From G016234445 sp964438865 (lineage in GTDB: Bacteria; Chloroflexota; Dehalococcoidia; Tepidiformales; Tepidiformaceae), in assembly GCA_964438865.1 (NCBI GenBank), contig CAYTMI010000004.1, positions 186,001-250,000 on the forward strand: a stretch of 64,000 nucleotides of DNA, written 5' to 3'. The notes below the pieces were generated by a model, which saw nothing but the letters and a program-made list of their open reading frames with translations, was not told the origin of the DNA and did no database searches. Numbering within the stretch: the stretch's first letter is position 1; each line of letters starts with the position of its first letter. Below are positions 1 to 8,502 of the stretch, piece after piece. A program made the position numbers and the translations under genes.

Positions 1-77
1 GACCAGCCGCGTTCGGCGAGGGGCCGACCATAGGTTTCGACGCCGATGTGAAGGTCGGCGAAATGGATCACTCGCAT
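1..77 (-). CDS. sbcD: Exonuclease SbcD / Mre11-type nuclease, N-terminal fragment
   Basis: Only the first 25 codons lie in the window; the gene runs off the left edge. The translation begins MRVIHFADLHIGVETYGRPL. The D8-x-H10 pair in FADLHIG is the first metal-binding motif of calcineurin-like phosphoesterases, and an ADLHxG start is typical of SbcD/Mre11 nucleases that process DNA ends together with SbcC. A TAGGAT box lies 9 nt before the ATG, with a possible AAGGA in between. It is the third minus-strand gene after a methyltransferase and a DinB protein. Another metallophosphoesterase cannot be excluded from so short a piece. Confidence 0.8.
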   Translation of the reverse strand, partial: MRVIHFADLHIGVETYGRPLAERGW

Positions 78-151
78 GATCCTTCTATCCTACGAGGTCG
101 CTGGGGCGCCGGATAGCCCGCGGAAGGGCGGCGCGACGGGTGTTGCCGCGC

Positions 152-652
152 TCAGTCGAGGGCGCCGGTCATCGTCGTCAGTTGGCGGGCGTGGTCCTTG
201 CAATGGATGCGGAGAAAGAGCAGCCATTCGCGCCAGTTGAGGTCGCCGAAGAACGGGTGATTCCACTTCATGTCGAGGAAAGCCTGGGGGTCGGCGTCGC
301 GGACGTGGGCGTAGAGGGAGTCGATGGCCTCGCGGTGGCGGACGAGAATCTCGTCGCGGCTGGCGGGAAGGGGAGCGTCGTCGCCCGTCGGCAGCGCGCC
401 GGTGTGGGCGACGTAGAGCACCGCCTGTGCGCCCTGGATGTTCGAACCGGCGGCGTGGCGGATGCAGTCCATCGGTGTCCACGTCTCGCCGGCGACCGTG
501 ACATCGAGGTCCGCGGCGGGCACGGCGTTCGCGGCCGTGATGAGGTCCTGGACGCCTTCTTCCACGCGGCTGATGAGGTCCTCGATCGGCTTCTGCGCCT
601 GCTGCTGGAGGTATCCTCGGATGCGGTCGTTTTCGGATACGGGGCTGGTCAT
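152..652 (-). CDS. DinB/YfiT-like protein
   Basis: This encodes 166 residues in an open frame that extends further upstream. The ATG at 652 was chosen because GGAG lies 7 nt before it and because the DinB-like sequence starts just after it. The family forms four-helix bundles that bind a divalent metal through histidines; here the candidates are the His of CIRHAAGS and the HCKDH motif near the C-terminus. Many members are thiol-dependent transferases or hydrolases of low-molecular-weight-thiol organisms, but the substrate here is unknown. It sits 31 nt behind the methyltransferase gene and is probably co-transcribed with it. Confidence 0.75.
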   Translation of the reverse strand: MTSPVSENDRIRGYLQQQAQKPIEDLISRVEEGVQDLITAANAVPAADLDVTVAGETWTPMDCIRHAAGSNIQGAQAVLYVAHTGALPTGDDAPLPASRDEILVRHREAIDSLYAHVRDADPQAFLDMKWNHPFFGDLNWREWLLFLRIHCKDHARQLTTMTGALD

Positions 653-683
653 CGCGCTGCTCCGGGCGGGGTATCCGCGAAGG

Positions 684-1376
684 CTACCCGGGCAGGAGAA
701 CCACGGCAACCGGTTCCGGGTGAGCGTAGGTCGTGAGCGTAAGGATGCCGCCAAGCAACCGCTCGCGGGCGCGGACGGCAAGCAGCCCGGGTTCCGGCAG
801 GCGATGCCACGAATGGTCGAGGACGAGGAACCGGCCGCCCGGGGCGAGCACTCGCGCCGCTTCGCCGAAGACCTCCGTAGCGACGGGGTTCGGGAGATGG
901 CCCAGCAGGTGGGTAGCAACCAGGACGGGCGCTGACTCGTCGGCCAGCGGGAGGGAGCGGGCGTCGGCGTGGACGGCGATGGCGCGTTCCGAGGCGAAGC
1001 CAGCGACGGCGTGGGCGCGTTCGACCATGAACGGTGAGAGGTCAAAGCCGGTCACGTCGACGCCGGGGAGGGCGTCTCCAAGCACCGAGAGCAGGTGCCC
1101 GGGCCCGCAGCCAAGGTCGGCCGCGGAACCGGGGGTGAGTGCGCGCACCCGGGCAGCGATGTGCCCGAGAACGCGGCCCTCCAGCGCGCCGTTGTAGAGC
1201 CGCGCGATCAGCGACTCGTAGAGCCTGACGCTGCCCCGGGAGAGGTAGCCATCCGGGAGGTAGTGCCAGCGGCGCGCGTACCACATGGGGTAGGACACGG
1301 AATCGTCGGCGACGGGCAGGGACTCGGCGTCACGGACGCGGCGGGCGAAGCGGCGGGGGCCGATGCGCGGGTACAC
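684..1376 (-). CDS. Class I SAM-dependent methyltransferase
   Basis: The product has 230 residues. A Rossmann methyltransferase core is visible: motif I AADLGCGPGHLL binds S-adenosylmethionine, followed by an acidic GFDLSPFMVERA strand and a post-motif stretch RVLAPGGRFLVLDHS. This resembles the UbiE/BioC-like Methyltransf_11 group. The substrate is not evident. The GTG start at 1376 is supported by a TAGCAT box exactly 6 nt upstream, with no Shine-Dalgarno, so translation is probably leaderless. Its promoter region is shared with the divergent monooxygenase gene. Confidence 0.82.
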   Translation of the reverse strand: MYPRIGPRRFARRVRDAESLPVADDSVSYPMWYARRWHYLPDGYLSRGSVRLYESLIARLYNGALEGRVLGHIAARVRALTPGSAADLGCGPGHLLSVLGDALPGVDVTGFDLSPFMVERAHAVAGFASERAIAVHADARSLPLADESAPVLVATHLLGHLPNPVATEVFGEAARVLAPGGRFLVLDHSWHRLPEPGLLAVRARERLLGGILTLTTYAHPEPVAVVLLPG

Positions 1377-1382
1377 GCCCCG

Positions 1383-1427
1383 ATGCTACCGAACCGGCGA
1401 GACGCATGCACGGCCGGCCCGTAGAAT
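1383..1427. promoter_or_regulatory. Divergent -10 elements
   Basis: On the minus strand TAGCAT (1388 to 1383) ends 6 nt before the methyltransferase GTG. On the plus strand TAGAAT (1422-1427) lies 28 nt before the monooxygenase ATG, leaving room for the GGGAGA ribosome site. No good -35 is seen for either. Confidence 0.5.
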
Positions 1428-1455
1428 CGGCCTCACCAACCACCGGGAGAACCCA

Positions 1456-1755
1456 ATGATCACGATCGTGGCAAAGCTGCAGGCCAACGCCGGCAAGGAG
1501 AACGACCTCCGCGCCGTCCTCACCGAGATGATCGGCAACGTCAAGAAGAACGAAGCCGGCAAGGCCGTCGCCTATTCTCTGCACACGAGCGACAGCGACC
1601 CGACGCTCTTCATGTTCTACGAGCAGTATGCCGACGCCGATGCCCTCGCTGCCCATGGCCAGACCGACCATATGAAGGCGATGGGAGGGAAGCTCGGGGG
1701 CCTGCTCGCTGGCCGCCCGGTGATCGAGCGCTACACCTGGATCGCGGGGGTATAA
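1456..1755 (+). CDS. Antibiotic biosynthesis monooxygenase (ABM) domain protein
   Basis: This small protein of 99 residues has the dimeric ferredoxin-like ABM fold. It begins MITIVAKLQANAGKE and contains the FMFYEQYADADALAAH segment typical of quinol monooxygenase YgiN-type and related enzymes. ABM proteins oxidise aromatic or quinone substrates without cofactor, or degrade haem, but the substrate cannot be told here. The ATG at 1456 has GGGAGA upstream. An open frame starting at 1363 was rejected because family similarity begins at this ATG. uppP follows 50 nt downstream. Confidence 0.82.
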   Translation: MITIVAKLQANAGKENDLRAVLTEMIGNVKKNEAGKAVAYSLHTSDSDPTLFMFYEQYADADALAAHGQTDHMKAMGGKLGGLLAGRPVIERYTWIAGV

Positions 1756-1805
1756 CTCCGGCCCTTCGTTGCCCGTACTCCCGGCGGCGCGCACGCTGCT
1801 AGCCG

Positions 1806-2627
1806 ATGGAACTGGTCCGGGCGGCGATCCTTGGCATCGTTCAGGGCCTGACGGAGTTCCTCCCGATCTCCTCGTCGGGCCACCTCATCCTCGTCCCCGC
1901 CCTGTTCGACTGGCCCGACCAGGGGCTGGCGTTCGACGTCGGCCTCCACATGGGCACGCTGCTCGCCCTTCTCGTTTACTTCTGGCGCGACTGGGCCAGG
2001 CTCTTCGCCTCAGGCTGGCGCGACTTCTGGAAACACGGATTCCGCTTCGGCAACCAGGCACGAGATTCGCAGCTCCTGTGGCTGCTGGCGCTGGGGTCGG
2101 TGCCAGCGGCGGTGGTGGGGCTCGTGTTCAACGACTGGATTGAGGAGCACGTCCGCCAGCCGTGGCTCGTGGCCCTGATGCTCATCGCCGGGTCGCTCTT
2201 GCTAATCGGCGCCGAACGCTTCGGCCGCCGGGAACGCGGGATCGGGACGATCGGCGTGGTCGACGCGATCCTCGTCGGCGTGGCCCAGGCGCTGGCGTTG
2301 ATCCCCGGTGTGTCGCGTTCTGGGGCGACGATGAGCGCCGCGATGGCCCGCGGACTCACCCGCGACGACGCAGCACGGTTCGCGTTCCTCCTTGGGACCC
2401 CCGCGTTCGTCGGAGCAGCGGCTCTGAAGGCGAACGATCTCGCCGGCGAATCGGGCGCGGAGTACGGGGAGCTTGCCGTCGGGCTGGTTTGTTCGGCGCT
2501 GGTCGGGTTCGTCGCCATCCACTCCCTCCTGCGGTTCTTGCGGACGCGGAGCCTCATGCCGTTCGTCTACTACCGGTTCGGCGTGGCGATCCTGGCGCTG
2601 GTCATCGGCGGCATCCGCGTCGCCTGA
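1806..2627 (+). CDS. uppP: Undecaprenyl-diphosphatase UppP (BacA family)
   Basis: The product has 273 residues and is a polytopic membrane enzyme that dephosphorylates undecaprenyl pyrophosphate to recycle the cell-wall lipid carrier and confers basal bacitracin tolerance. The two family signatures are intact: LTEFLPISSSGHLIL, with the catalytic Glu17 and His26, and PGVSRSGATMSAA, with the conserved Arg. Length matches the family (about 265-280). The ATG follows the preceding gene by 50 nt and has no strong ribosome site. In Mycobacterium tuberculosis a UppP gene sits in the mshC neighbourhood, whose other relatives also occur in this window. Confidence 0.95.
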   Translation: MELVRAAILGIVQGLTEFLPISSSGHLILVPALFDWPDQGLAFDVGLHMGTLLALLVYFWRDWARLFASGWRDFWKHGFRFGNQARDSQLLWLLALGSVPAAVVGLVFNDWIEEHVRQPWLVALMLIAGSLLLIGAERFGRRERGIGTIGVVDAILVGVAQALALIPGVSRSGATMSAAMARGLTRDDAARFAFLLGTPAFVGAAALKANDLAGESGAEYGELAVGLVCSALVGFVAIHSLLRFLRTRSLMPFVYYRFGVAILALVIGGIRVA

Positions 2628-2673
2628 CGCCCACGTATCTAGCGGGTATCGTTAGCCGCACTGGAGGTTCGCT

Positions 2674-3510
2674 ATGGTGCTCGAAAGACTGCGGCTGGAT
2701 GGGCCGCCACGGAAAGTTGCCATCATCACCGGCGGCAGCAGGGGGCTGGGCAAGGCGATGGCCATATCGCTCGCCGAGGCCGGCGCCGACATCTGCATCG
2801 CCAGCCGGACGCTGTCGCAGCTTGAGTCGGCCGCCGCCGAGATCAAGTCCCATAGCGGGCGCGACATCCTGGCCGTGCCGACCGACGTCCAGCAGAGCGC
2901 ACAGATGGACGCGCTCATCGAACAGACTGTCGCCCACTACGGGCGGCTGGACATCATGGTGAACAACGCCGGCATCGGCGACCGGCGCGGGGCGGGATCG
3001 ACCATCTACGACCTCGAAGACGCCGACTGGAACGACACAATCTCGGTGAACCTCTACAGCACCTTCTACGGCGCCCGGGCCGCCGCCCGCCAGTTCCGGA
3101 AGCAGGGCTCCGGGGGGATCATCCTCAACGTGGCGAGCGGCACGGCACTGCGCGGCAACCCGACCGGGTTCGCCTACGGCGCCGCCAAGGCCGGCGTCAT
3201 CGCGCTCACCAAGAGCCTCGCGGCCATGCTCGCCGGGGAAGATATCCGCGCGAACTGCATCATTCCCGGGTTCCTCGCGCAGGCCCCTGCGCGCAACGAA
3301 GAAGAAGTGGCGATGCGCGTCCAACGCGGCCGGTTCAACACCGCTCGGCGCCTGGGGGAGGCGTGGGAGATGGGTCCGCTCGCCGTGTATCTCTGTTCGG
3401 ACGCCTCGTCGTATGTGACCGGCGAGTCGTTCGTCATCGACGGAGGCGGGCTTGCCGGTGGGGTCGCGCCTACCGGGTTCATCCCCGTGGCGGAGGCCAG
3501 CAATGCCTGA
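2674..3510 (+). CDS. SDR family NAD(P)-dependent oxidoreductase
   Basis: This is a classical short-chain dehydrogenase/reductase of 278 residues. The cofactor motif TGGSRGLG lies near residues 19-26 and the structural NNAG motif follows. The catalytic Tyr and Lys are in FAYGAAKAG, after a catalytic Ser in VASGTALRG. The C-terminal GESFVIDGGG is typical. The ATG is preceded by GGAGG. The substrate is unknown. The stop overlaps the start of the next SDR gene by 8 nt, so the two are translationally coupled and may act in one pathway or as a heteromer. Confidence 0.9.
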   Translation: MVLERLRLDGPPRKVAIITGGSRGLGKAMAISLAEAGADICIASRTLSQLESAAAEIKSHSGRDILAVPTDVQQSAQMDALIEQTVAHYGRLDIMVNNAGIGDRRGAGSTIYDLEDADWNDTISVNLYSTFYGARAAARQFRKQGSGGIILNVASGTALRGNPTGFAYGAAKAGVIALTKSLAAMLAGEDIRANCIIPGFLAQAPARNEEEVAMRVQRGRFNTARRLGEAWEMGPLAVYLCSDASSYVTGESFVIDGGGLAGGVAPTGFIPVAEASNA

Positions 3511-4291
3511 TTGGGACCGCAAGCCAGGATTTGACCTCAGCGGGAAGAAGGCGCTCGTCGTCGGGTTTGCGAACCCCGCCGGGGCGCCGATCGCGCTCGC
3601 GCTCGCGGAAGCCGGCGCGGACGTCGCCACCGCTTCCGCCACCACCAGGGCCGAGGAGATGCTCGAAGCAAAATGGGTGAGCAAGGAAGTGAAGAAGCTC
3701 GGACGCCAAAGCTTCTCCCAGGGCTGGGACGTGACCCTGCCGACGAACGTCCAGGTGGGGATGAAACAGCTCCAGAAGGAGTTCGGCCACCCCTCCATCC
3801 TCGTCTTCAATGCCGACGCCAGCCTGGTAAAGCCGATCGAGAAGATCACCGACGCCGAGTTCGCCCATGTTCAGCAGGTGAACCTTTCCGGGGCCTTCTA
3901 CGCCGCCCGCTCGTTCGTCCGTGAGTTCGAAGGCGACGGTCCCGGGCGCATCATCTTCGTGAACTCGATCTTCGCCGAGCGCGGGGTGGAGCACCTCTCC
4001 GCGTACAGCGCCGCGAAGGCCGGCGTGGTTGGTCTGGCGGTGTCGCTCAGCCAGGAACTCGGCGGGCGGAACATGACGGTGAACTGCATCTCCACGGGCT
4101 GGATGGACTGGACTCCCGGCCGTGGTTCCGACGAGATCGGGGCGAACCGGCTCCTGCGCTTCATTGCCATGCGGCGGTTCGGCGCCGCCGATGAGACGGC
4201 GGCGCTCGCCGTGCTGCTCGCCTCGGAGGCCGCCGGCTACATGAACGGCCAGGTGTTCCACATCGACGGCGGCGTCATGACCCACCTGTAG
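3503..4291 (+). CDS. SDR-like protein with altered cofactor motif
   Basis: The product has 262 residues; the ATG at 3503 lies inside the end of the upstream SDR gene. The fold is SDR: YSAAKAG carries the catalytic Tyr and Lys, with an upstream Ser in VNSIFAERG, and QVFHIDGG closes the domain. The glycine-rich loop is replaced by VVGFANPAGAPIA instead of TGxxxGxG, and NNAG is replaced by NADA. This recalls enoyl-ACP reductase-type SDRs, which use a divergent GxxxxxS/AxA loop, or a member with weakened cofactor binding. Co-translation with the normal SDR suggests a partner subunit. Confidence 0.82.
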   Translation: MPDWDRKPGFDLSGKKALVVGFANPAGAPIALALAEAGADVATASATTRAEEMLEAKWVSKEVKKLGRQSFSQGWDVTLPTNVQVGMKQLQKEFGHPSILVFNADASLVKPIEKITDAEFAHVQQVNLSGAFYAARSFVREFEGDGPGRIIFVNSIFAERGVEHLSAYSAAKAGVVGLAVSLSQELGGRNMTVNCISTGWMDWTPGRGSDEIGANRLLRFIAMRRFGAADETAALAVLLASEAAGYMNGQVFHIDGGVMTHL

Positions 4292-4301
4292 GCGGCGGTT
4301 C

Positions 4302-4775
4302 GTGGCAACAAAACCGCTCGCCGTCCGGCTCCTCGAACAGCGGAGGATCGCCCACGAGGTGGTCCCGTTCGACCCCGCCATCCGCGACGCCGGCGAGGTT
4401 GCCCGCGCCACCGGGCACTCGCTCGCAGAGGTGTACAAGACGTTGGTGGTGGAACACGACCCCCCGAAGGGCAAACCGCTCCTGGTGATGGCGCCCTCCG
4501 ACACTGAGGTCGACCTGAAGGTTCTGGCCGCCGCCGTGGGGGCGAAAAAGCTCCGGATGGCCAGCCATCGCGATGCCGAACGCGCCACCGGGCTGCAGGT
4601 CGGGGGGATCAGTGCCCTGGCGCTCCTCGACAAGCGCTTCCCTGCCTACATCGACGTGCGCGCGGGGGAGTTGACCCACATCCTTGTCAGCGCCGGGCAG
4701 CGCGGGGTCGACATCCGCCTGGGCGTGGCCGACCTCGTGGGGCTGACAGGGGCCGAAATGGTGCCACTCGGTTAG
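4302..4775 (+). CDS. ybaK: YbaK/EbsC-family Cys-tRNA(Pro)/aminoacyl-tRNA deacylase
   Basis: The product has 157 residues with a GTG start 10 nt after the SDR stop. The family hydrolyses mischarged Cys-tRNA(Pro) in trans. Visible signatures are the conserved Lys in LAEVYKTLVV, the GAKKLRMAS segment and LQVGGISALAL. Length agrees with YbaK (about 159). It probably forms one transcript with the two SDR genes, although no functional link is obvious. The 3' end overlaps the convergent channel gene by 4 nt. A ProX or YeaK-type specificity is possible, since YbaK relatives differ in the amino acid they clear. Confidence 0.88.
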   Translation: MATKPLAVRLLEQRRIAHEVVPFDPAIRDAGEVARATGHSLAEVYKTLVVEHDPPKGKPLLVMAPSDTEVDLKVLAAAVGAKKLRMASHRDAERATGLQVGGISALALLDKRFPAYIDVRAGELTHILVSAGQRGVDIRLGVADLVGLTGAEMVPLG

Positions 4776-5797
4776 ACGGCGGACCGGGCTGCATTGCTGA
4801 GCGCGGCGATATCCTGCTCCTCGGCGAGGACGATGACGATGTCGCCGTCGTGCATCATGTCCTCGGCTTTCGGGCCCACCACGAGCGTGCCGGAGCGGTG
4901 ACGCAGCCCGAGGATGCTGGCGTTGGGCGCGTTGCTGGTCAGGTGGGAACACGTTTTCCCGGCGAGGCCGTTCTTTTCGCTCACTTCGAACTCTGCAAGG
5001 AGCAGGTCACCGTGGCGGCCCGTGGCCAGCGTGTCCATGATGTCGGCGGCGAGCGGCTGGAGGGCCGAAAGCACCATGCGGCGGCCGCCAAGGCTGTAGA
5101 GCGAAAGCACGCGGTCGGCGCCGGCCAGCCGCAGTTTCTCCTCGTTGTGGGGGTAGCCAACCCGGGCGACGATATAGCAGTGGGGGTTCATCGACCTCGC
5201 CGTCAGCGTGATGTAGGTGTTCCCCGCGTCGCTGTCGCTGGCGGCGAGGAGGCAGCGGGCCCGGCTGATACCGGCCCGGTTGAGGGTGATGTCCTGGGAG
5301 CCGTCGCCTTCGACCACGAGGTAGCCGAAGGCGCGCGCGATCTCCGCCTGGGCGGGTGTCTGTTCGATGATGACGAACTTGGCGCCGCGTTCGCGGAGTT
5401 CCTTCGCTATCTCCTGGCCGACGCGCCCAAACCCGCACAGGATGTAGTGGTCCTCAAGGTCTTCGATTTGCATCTTTATCCTCCGGAGGTAGAAGCGGCT
5501 GCGGATGTTCCCTTCAAGCGTCTGCTCGACCATCAGCGTCAGGGTATAGAGCACCGTGCCCACGCCGAAAAGGATGAGCACAATCGTGAACAACTTTTCG
5601 GCGGTGCCGAAGGGTTCGACTTCGCGGAAGCCTACGGTGCTCAGGGTCGTCACGGTCTGGTAGAGGGCATCGACGAACGAGAACCCGGCGATGACCATGT
5701 AGCCCGTGGTCCCAACCGCGAAGGTGAACCCCAGCGCCAGCAGTGCCCCGGCCAGCCGCCCACTTGGGAGCAGGTCGCGTGGAGAGAATCGCCTCAC
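4772..5797 (-). CDS. Two-TM potassium channel with RCK/TrkA domains
   Basis: The 341-residue product has a TM helix near residues 15-36, a pore loop with selectivity-filter-like TVGF (54-57), a second TM (about 68-90), then an RCK_N Rossmann domain starting HYILCGFGRVGQEIAKEL and a C-terminal TrkA_C domain. This is the MthK/Kch-like layout in which ligand binding to RCK domains gates K+ flow. The filter reads TVGF followed by R, rather than TVGYG, which may change selectivity. The GTG start is placed by TATACT exactly 6 nt upstream with no ribosome site, indicating leaderless expression. Confidence 0.88.
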   Translation of the reverse strand: MRRFSPRDLLPSGRLAGALLALGFTFAVGTTGYMVIAGFSFVDALYQTVTTLSTVGFREVEPFGTAEKLFTIVLILFGVGTVLYTLTLMVEQTLEGNIRSRFYLRRIKMQIEDLEDHYILCGFGRVGQEIAKELRERGAKFVIIEQTPAQAEIARAFGYLVVEGDGSQDITLNRAGISRARCLLAASDSDAGNTYITLTARSMNPHCYIVARVGYPHNEEKLRLAGADRVLSLYSLGGRRMVLSALQPLAADIMDTLATGRHGDLLLAEFEVSEKNGLAGKTCSHLTSNAPNASILGLRHRSGTLVVGPKAEDMMHDGDIVIVLAEEQDIAALSNAARSAV

Positions 5798-5892
5798 GCG
5801 GGAAGTATAGAGTCAGGCTCGCGAATGGCATCGCCGCGGCGTGGCCGCTAGGATGACGACGCCCGTCGGTCACGGGTTCGAGAGGTGGTTGC

Positions 5893-6711
5893 ATGCCGGA
5901 GACAGTCTCCGATGGTTGGAAAATCAACTACGCGACCCGGGGTGACCCCGCGAACCCCGCGATCGTGATGATCCTCGGGCTTTCCTACCGGCTCGCCCAC
6001 TGGGGCCAGCTGCCGGGGCTGCTGGGCGAACGGCTCCACGTCATCACCTTCGATTGCCGCGGCATGGGCCAGAGCGAACGGCGCGATGAGCCCTACACCA
6101 TCCACGACGAGGTTGAGGACGTCGTCGCCGTCCTCGATGCGGCCGGGGTCGAGCGGGCGTACATCTATGGCCGCTCTCGGGGCGGGATGATCGCGCAGGA
6201 GTTCGCCCTCACCCACCCTGGGCGCTGCCTGGGGCTCGTGCTGACCGGGACCAGCCACCGGGGGCCGGGGTCCGTCGGCTATACCGAGGCCGTGACCCGC
6301 GCGATGAACTTCACCCCCGACATGACCCGCGAGCAGATCTTCGAAACCCAGAACATCGCCATGGCGGCACCCGGCTGGCGGGAGCGCGACCCGGAAGCGT
6401 TCGCCTACCTGCTGGGGACCGACCTGGAGGCGCCGCCCCGGCGTTTCGCTGTTGCCCGCCAGCAGGAGGCCATCGCTGGTTGGTCGAGCAAGGATCGGCT
6501 TCCGTCGTTGCGGATGCCCGCGCTCGTCATCTGCGGCGAGGACGATGGGATGACGCCGCCCGAGAACAGCCACCAGATCGCCGGGCTCATCCCGGGCGCT
6601 CAGCTGCGGCTCATCCCCCAGTGCGGCCACAACCCGATGCTGGAGAAGCCGGAGGAGGTGGCGCGCCTCGTTCTCGGGTTCGCCGCGTCTCAGCCGAGGA
6701 GTTCGAGGTAG
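5893..6711 (+). CDS. Alpha/beta hydrolase
   Basis: The product has 272 residues with an alpha/beta hydrolase fold. The oxyanion region MILGLSYRL is followed by the FDCRGMGQS loop and the nucleophile elbow GRSRGG with Ser95. The acid is in VICGEDDGMTP and the catalytic His in IPQCGHNPML. The complete triad suggests an active esterase, lipase or lactonase of the 3-oxoadipate enol-lactonase-like group, with unknown substrate. The ATG has GAGAGGTGG upstream. Its 3' end overlaps the convergent helicase gene by 22 bp. Confidence 0.87.
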   Translation: MPETVSDGWKINYATRGDPANPAIVMILGLSYRLAHWGQLPGLLGERLHVITFDCRGMGQSERRDEPYTIHDEVEDVVAVLDAAGVERAYIYGRSRGGMIAQEFALTHPGRCLGLVLTGTSHRGPGSVGYTEAVTRAMNFTPDMTREQIFETQNIAMAAPGWRERDPEAFAYLLGTDLEAPPRRFAVARQQEAIAGWSSKDRLPSLRMPALVICGEDDGMTPPENSHQIAGLIPGAQLRLIPQCGHNPMLEKPEEVARLVLGFAASQPRSSR

Positions 6712-8408
6712 CGGCGCTTCATCCAGTCGCCCTTGGCCCGGTATTCCTGCGGCGTCGAAAGCGATCCCTTGCGGCCTGACTCCCGCCCATAGGCCAGGTT
6801 CAGCGATGCGTGGTGGTTGTCGCCCCGGCCGTAGCGGCGGGCGCGTTCTTTCGCGGCCCGGTTCGTCCACGTCCTACAGTGGGCGATTGCCTCCTGGAGT
6901 TCGGTCGCCAGGTCGATCACGTCGACCGGCGCAGGGGCCGTGGCCTCCTGCCTCTTCACGGGCGGCGCGGCCACACCGAACATCGTGAGTTGCTGGCCGT
7001 CGACCCAGCGGCCGGTGTGGTCGAGGTAGGCGTCGCCGGCTTCGACCACATCGACGATCTCGGGACGCGTCTCATCTTCATCCTCGTCGAGGTTGAGGAG
7101 GCGGTCCTCGTCCTCATCCATGGCGGAATCGGTGGAGTCGTCGGCCGGGCGTTGCACCGGCGGCGGGGGTGCTTCGCGCTCGAGGTGTTCGACGATCGGC
7201 GCCAGGCGGGGGTCGCGGCCGATGAAGACGTTGAGCAGATTCTGTGATTCCGGCAGGCGGTGGTTGTAGCGCAGGCCGCGGCCGAGCTGTTGGATGACGG
7301 GTTCACGGCTATGCACGGCGTCGAGCTTCAGGAGGACGCTCACCGTGGGGGCGTCGAAGCCCTCGCTGGCCTTCTTCACCTGGATGAGGACGTCGTAGTG
7401 GCCGGCATGGAAGCTCTGGAGCCTGCGGTCGTTCTCGGCGTCGCTGATGTCGCCGCTGTGGACGACGGTGCAGCGAAGGGAGGCGTGCCAGCGCGCGAAG
7501 AAGCGCTGAAGGTGGTTCGCGTGTTCTGTGGTGGCCGCGAACACCAGCCCCTGGTGGTTGCCCGGCGACATCGCGATCTTCGCCTGGAGCGTGAGCGCGA
7601 ACTCCCGCACGAGTGGTTGGACATAGTCATCGTTCCAGCGCAACTGCGTCCGGACGCAACGCTGGTCAAAGTCCGAAAGCTCGGCCATCTCCGAGGCCGT
7701 GAACTCGCGGATTTCGCCTTCGCCGTCGCGCAACTGCACGGCGTAGTCCTTCATCTGCATGTTCAGGTGTTTGAGGATGTGGCCTTCCTTCCAAGCCTGG
7801 CGCATGGAGACCTGGAGGAGCGGGTCGATGACCAGCCCGCCCTCTTCGTCCTCCACGTACCGGACGCCCGCGATGGCAGCCCGGTCCAGGCGAACGGGCG
7901 TGGCCGACAGCAGCAGTGACGAGACGGGGGTGAGGCCCCCAATGGCGTCGGCCCAGCGGCCGCGGTCGCCGAGGTGATGGGCTTCGTCGGCGACGAGGTG
8001 GACGCGGCGGTCGCGGCAGAGCCGTTCGTACTGGCGTGGAGCCGCCACCACTTGCTGATAGGTCGCGACGATGAAGTTCGCCGCGGTCTGGCGGACGCGC
8101 GCGGGGGCGGCGTTGTCGGCGAGGATCTTGCGGATGGGGCGGCTGCTGCCGATGAGCCCGAGTGCGCGCTCGATCCCGCCGTAGACCTGGGTCCGGAGCA
8201 CGTCGGTTGGGGTGAGATAGAGGCAGGTGTCGGCGCCGGCAATCCCGGCAGCGACTTCGAACGAGCCGACGCCGATGACGGTCTTGCCGTATCCGACGGG
8301 GACGACGACCAGTTCGGAACGGCTGTCGCGCCGGAGTGCCTCGGCCCAGCGTTGAAGCGCCGACTCCTGCCCGGGGCGCAGGCCGGTGCGGCCGGGGAGT
8401 GAGGTCAC
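6690..8408 (-). CDS. Stand-alone SF2 DEAH-box helicase (UvrB/RecG/type III-like)
   Basis: The product has 572 residues. RecA-like domain 1 carries Walker A VPVGYGKT (K42), DEAH at 141-144 and motif III LLLSATP. Domain 2 holds HSGDI, the ASEGFDAP stretch and motif VI PVIQQLGRGLRYN. An acidic linker and a basic C-terminal tail with a conserved-looking YLELLG end follow. The order matches the ResIII superfamily found in restriction enzymes, DNA repair and defence systems. No nuclease or methylase domain is present in it or next to it. The start is GTG with no clear ribosome site. A solitary DNA repair translocase or an orphan defence helicase are both possible. Confidence 0.85.
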   Translation of the reverse strand: MTSLPGRTGLRPGQESALQRWAEALRRDSRSELVVVPVGYGKTVIGVGSFEVAAGIAGADTCLYLTPTDVLRTQVYGGIERALGLIGSSRPIRKILADNAAPARVRQTAANFIVATYQQVVAAPRQYERLCRDRRVHLVADEAHHLGDRGRWADAIGGLTPVSSLLLSATPVRLDRAAIAGVRYVEDEEGGLVIDPLLQVSMRQAWKEGHILKHLNMQMKDYAVQLRDGEGEIREFTASEMAELSDFDQRCVRTQLRWNDDYVQPLVREFALTLQAKIAMSPGNHQGLVFAATTEHANHLQRFFARWHASLRCTVVHSGDISDAENDRRLQSFHAGHYDVLIQVKKASEGFDAPTVSVLLKLDAVHSREPVIQQLGRGLRYNHRLPESQNLLNVFIGRDPRLAPIVEHLEREAPPPPVQRPADDSTDSAMDEDEDRLLNLDEDEDETRPEIVDVVEAGDAYLDHTGRWVDGQQLTMFGVAAPPVKRQEATAPAPVDVIDLATELQEAIAHCRTWTNRAAKERARRYGRGDNHHASLNLAYGRESGRKGSLSTPQEYRAKGDWMKRRYLELLG

Positions 8409-8502
8409 AGGGCTCGCACCGGATTGGGCATCCCACTCAGGCTATCGCCGCGCGGCCCACCGGTCAGGAGTGCGGGCCGTGACAAGCCGTCATCGGCCCT
8501 GG

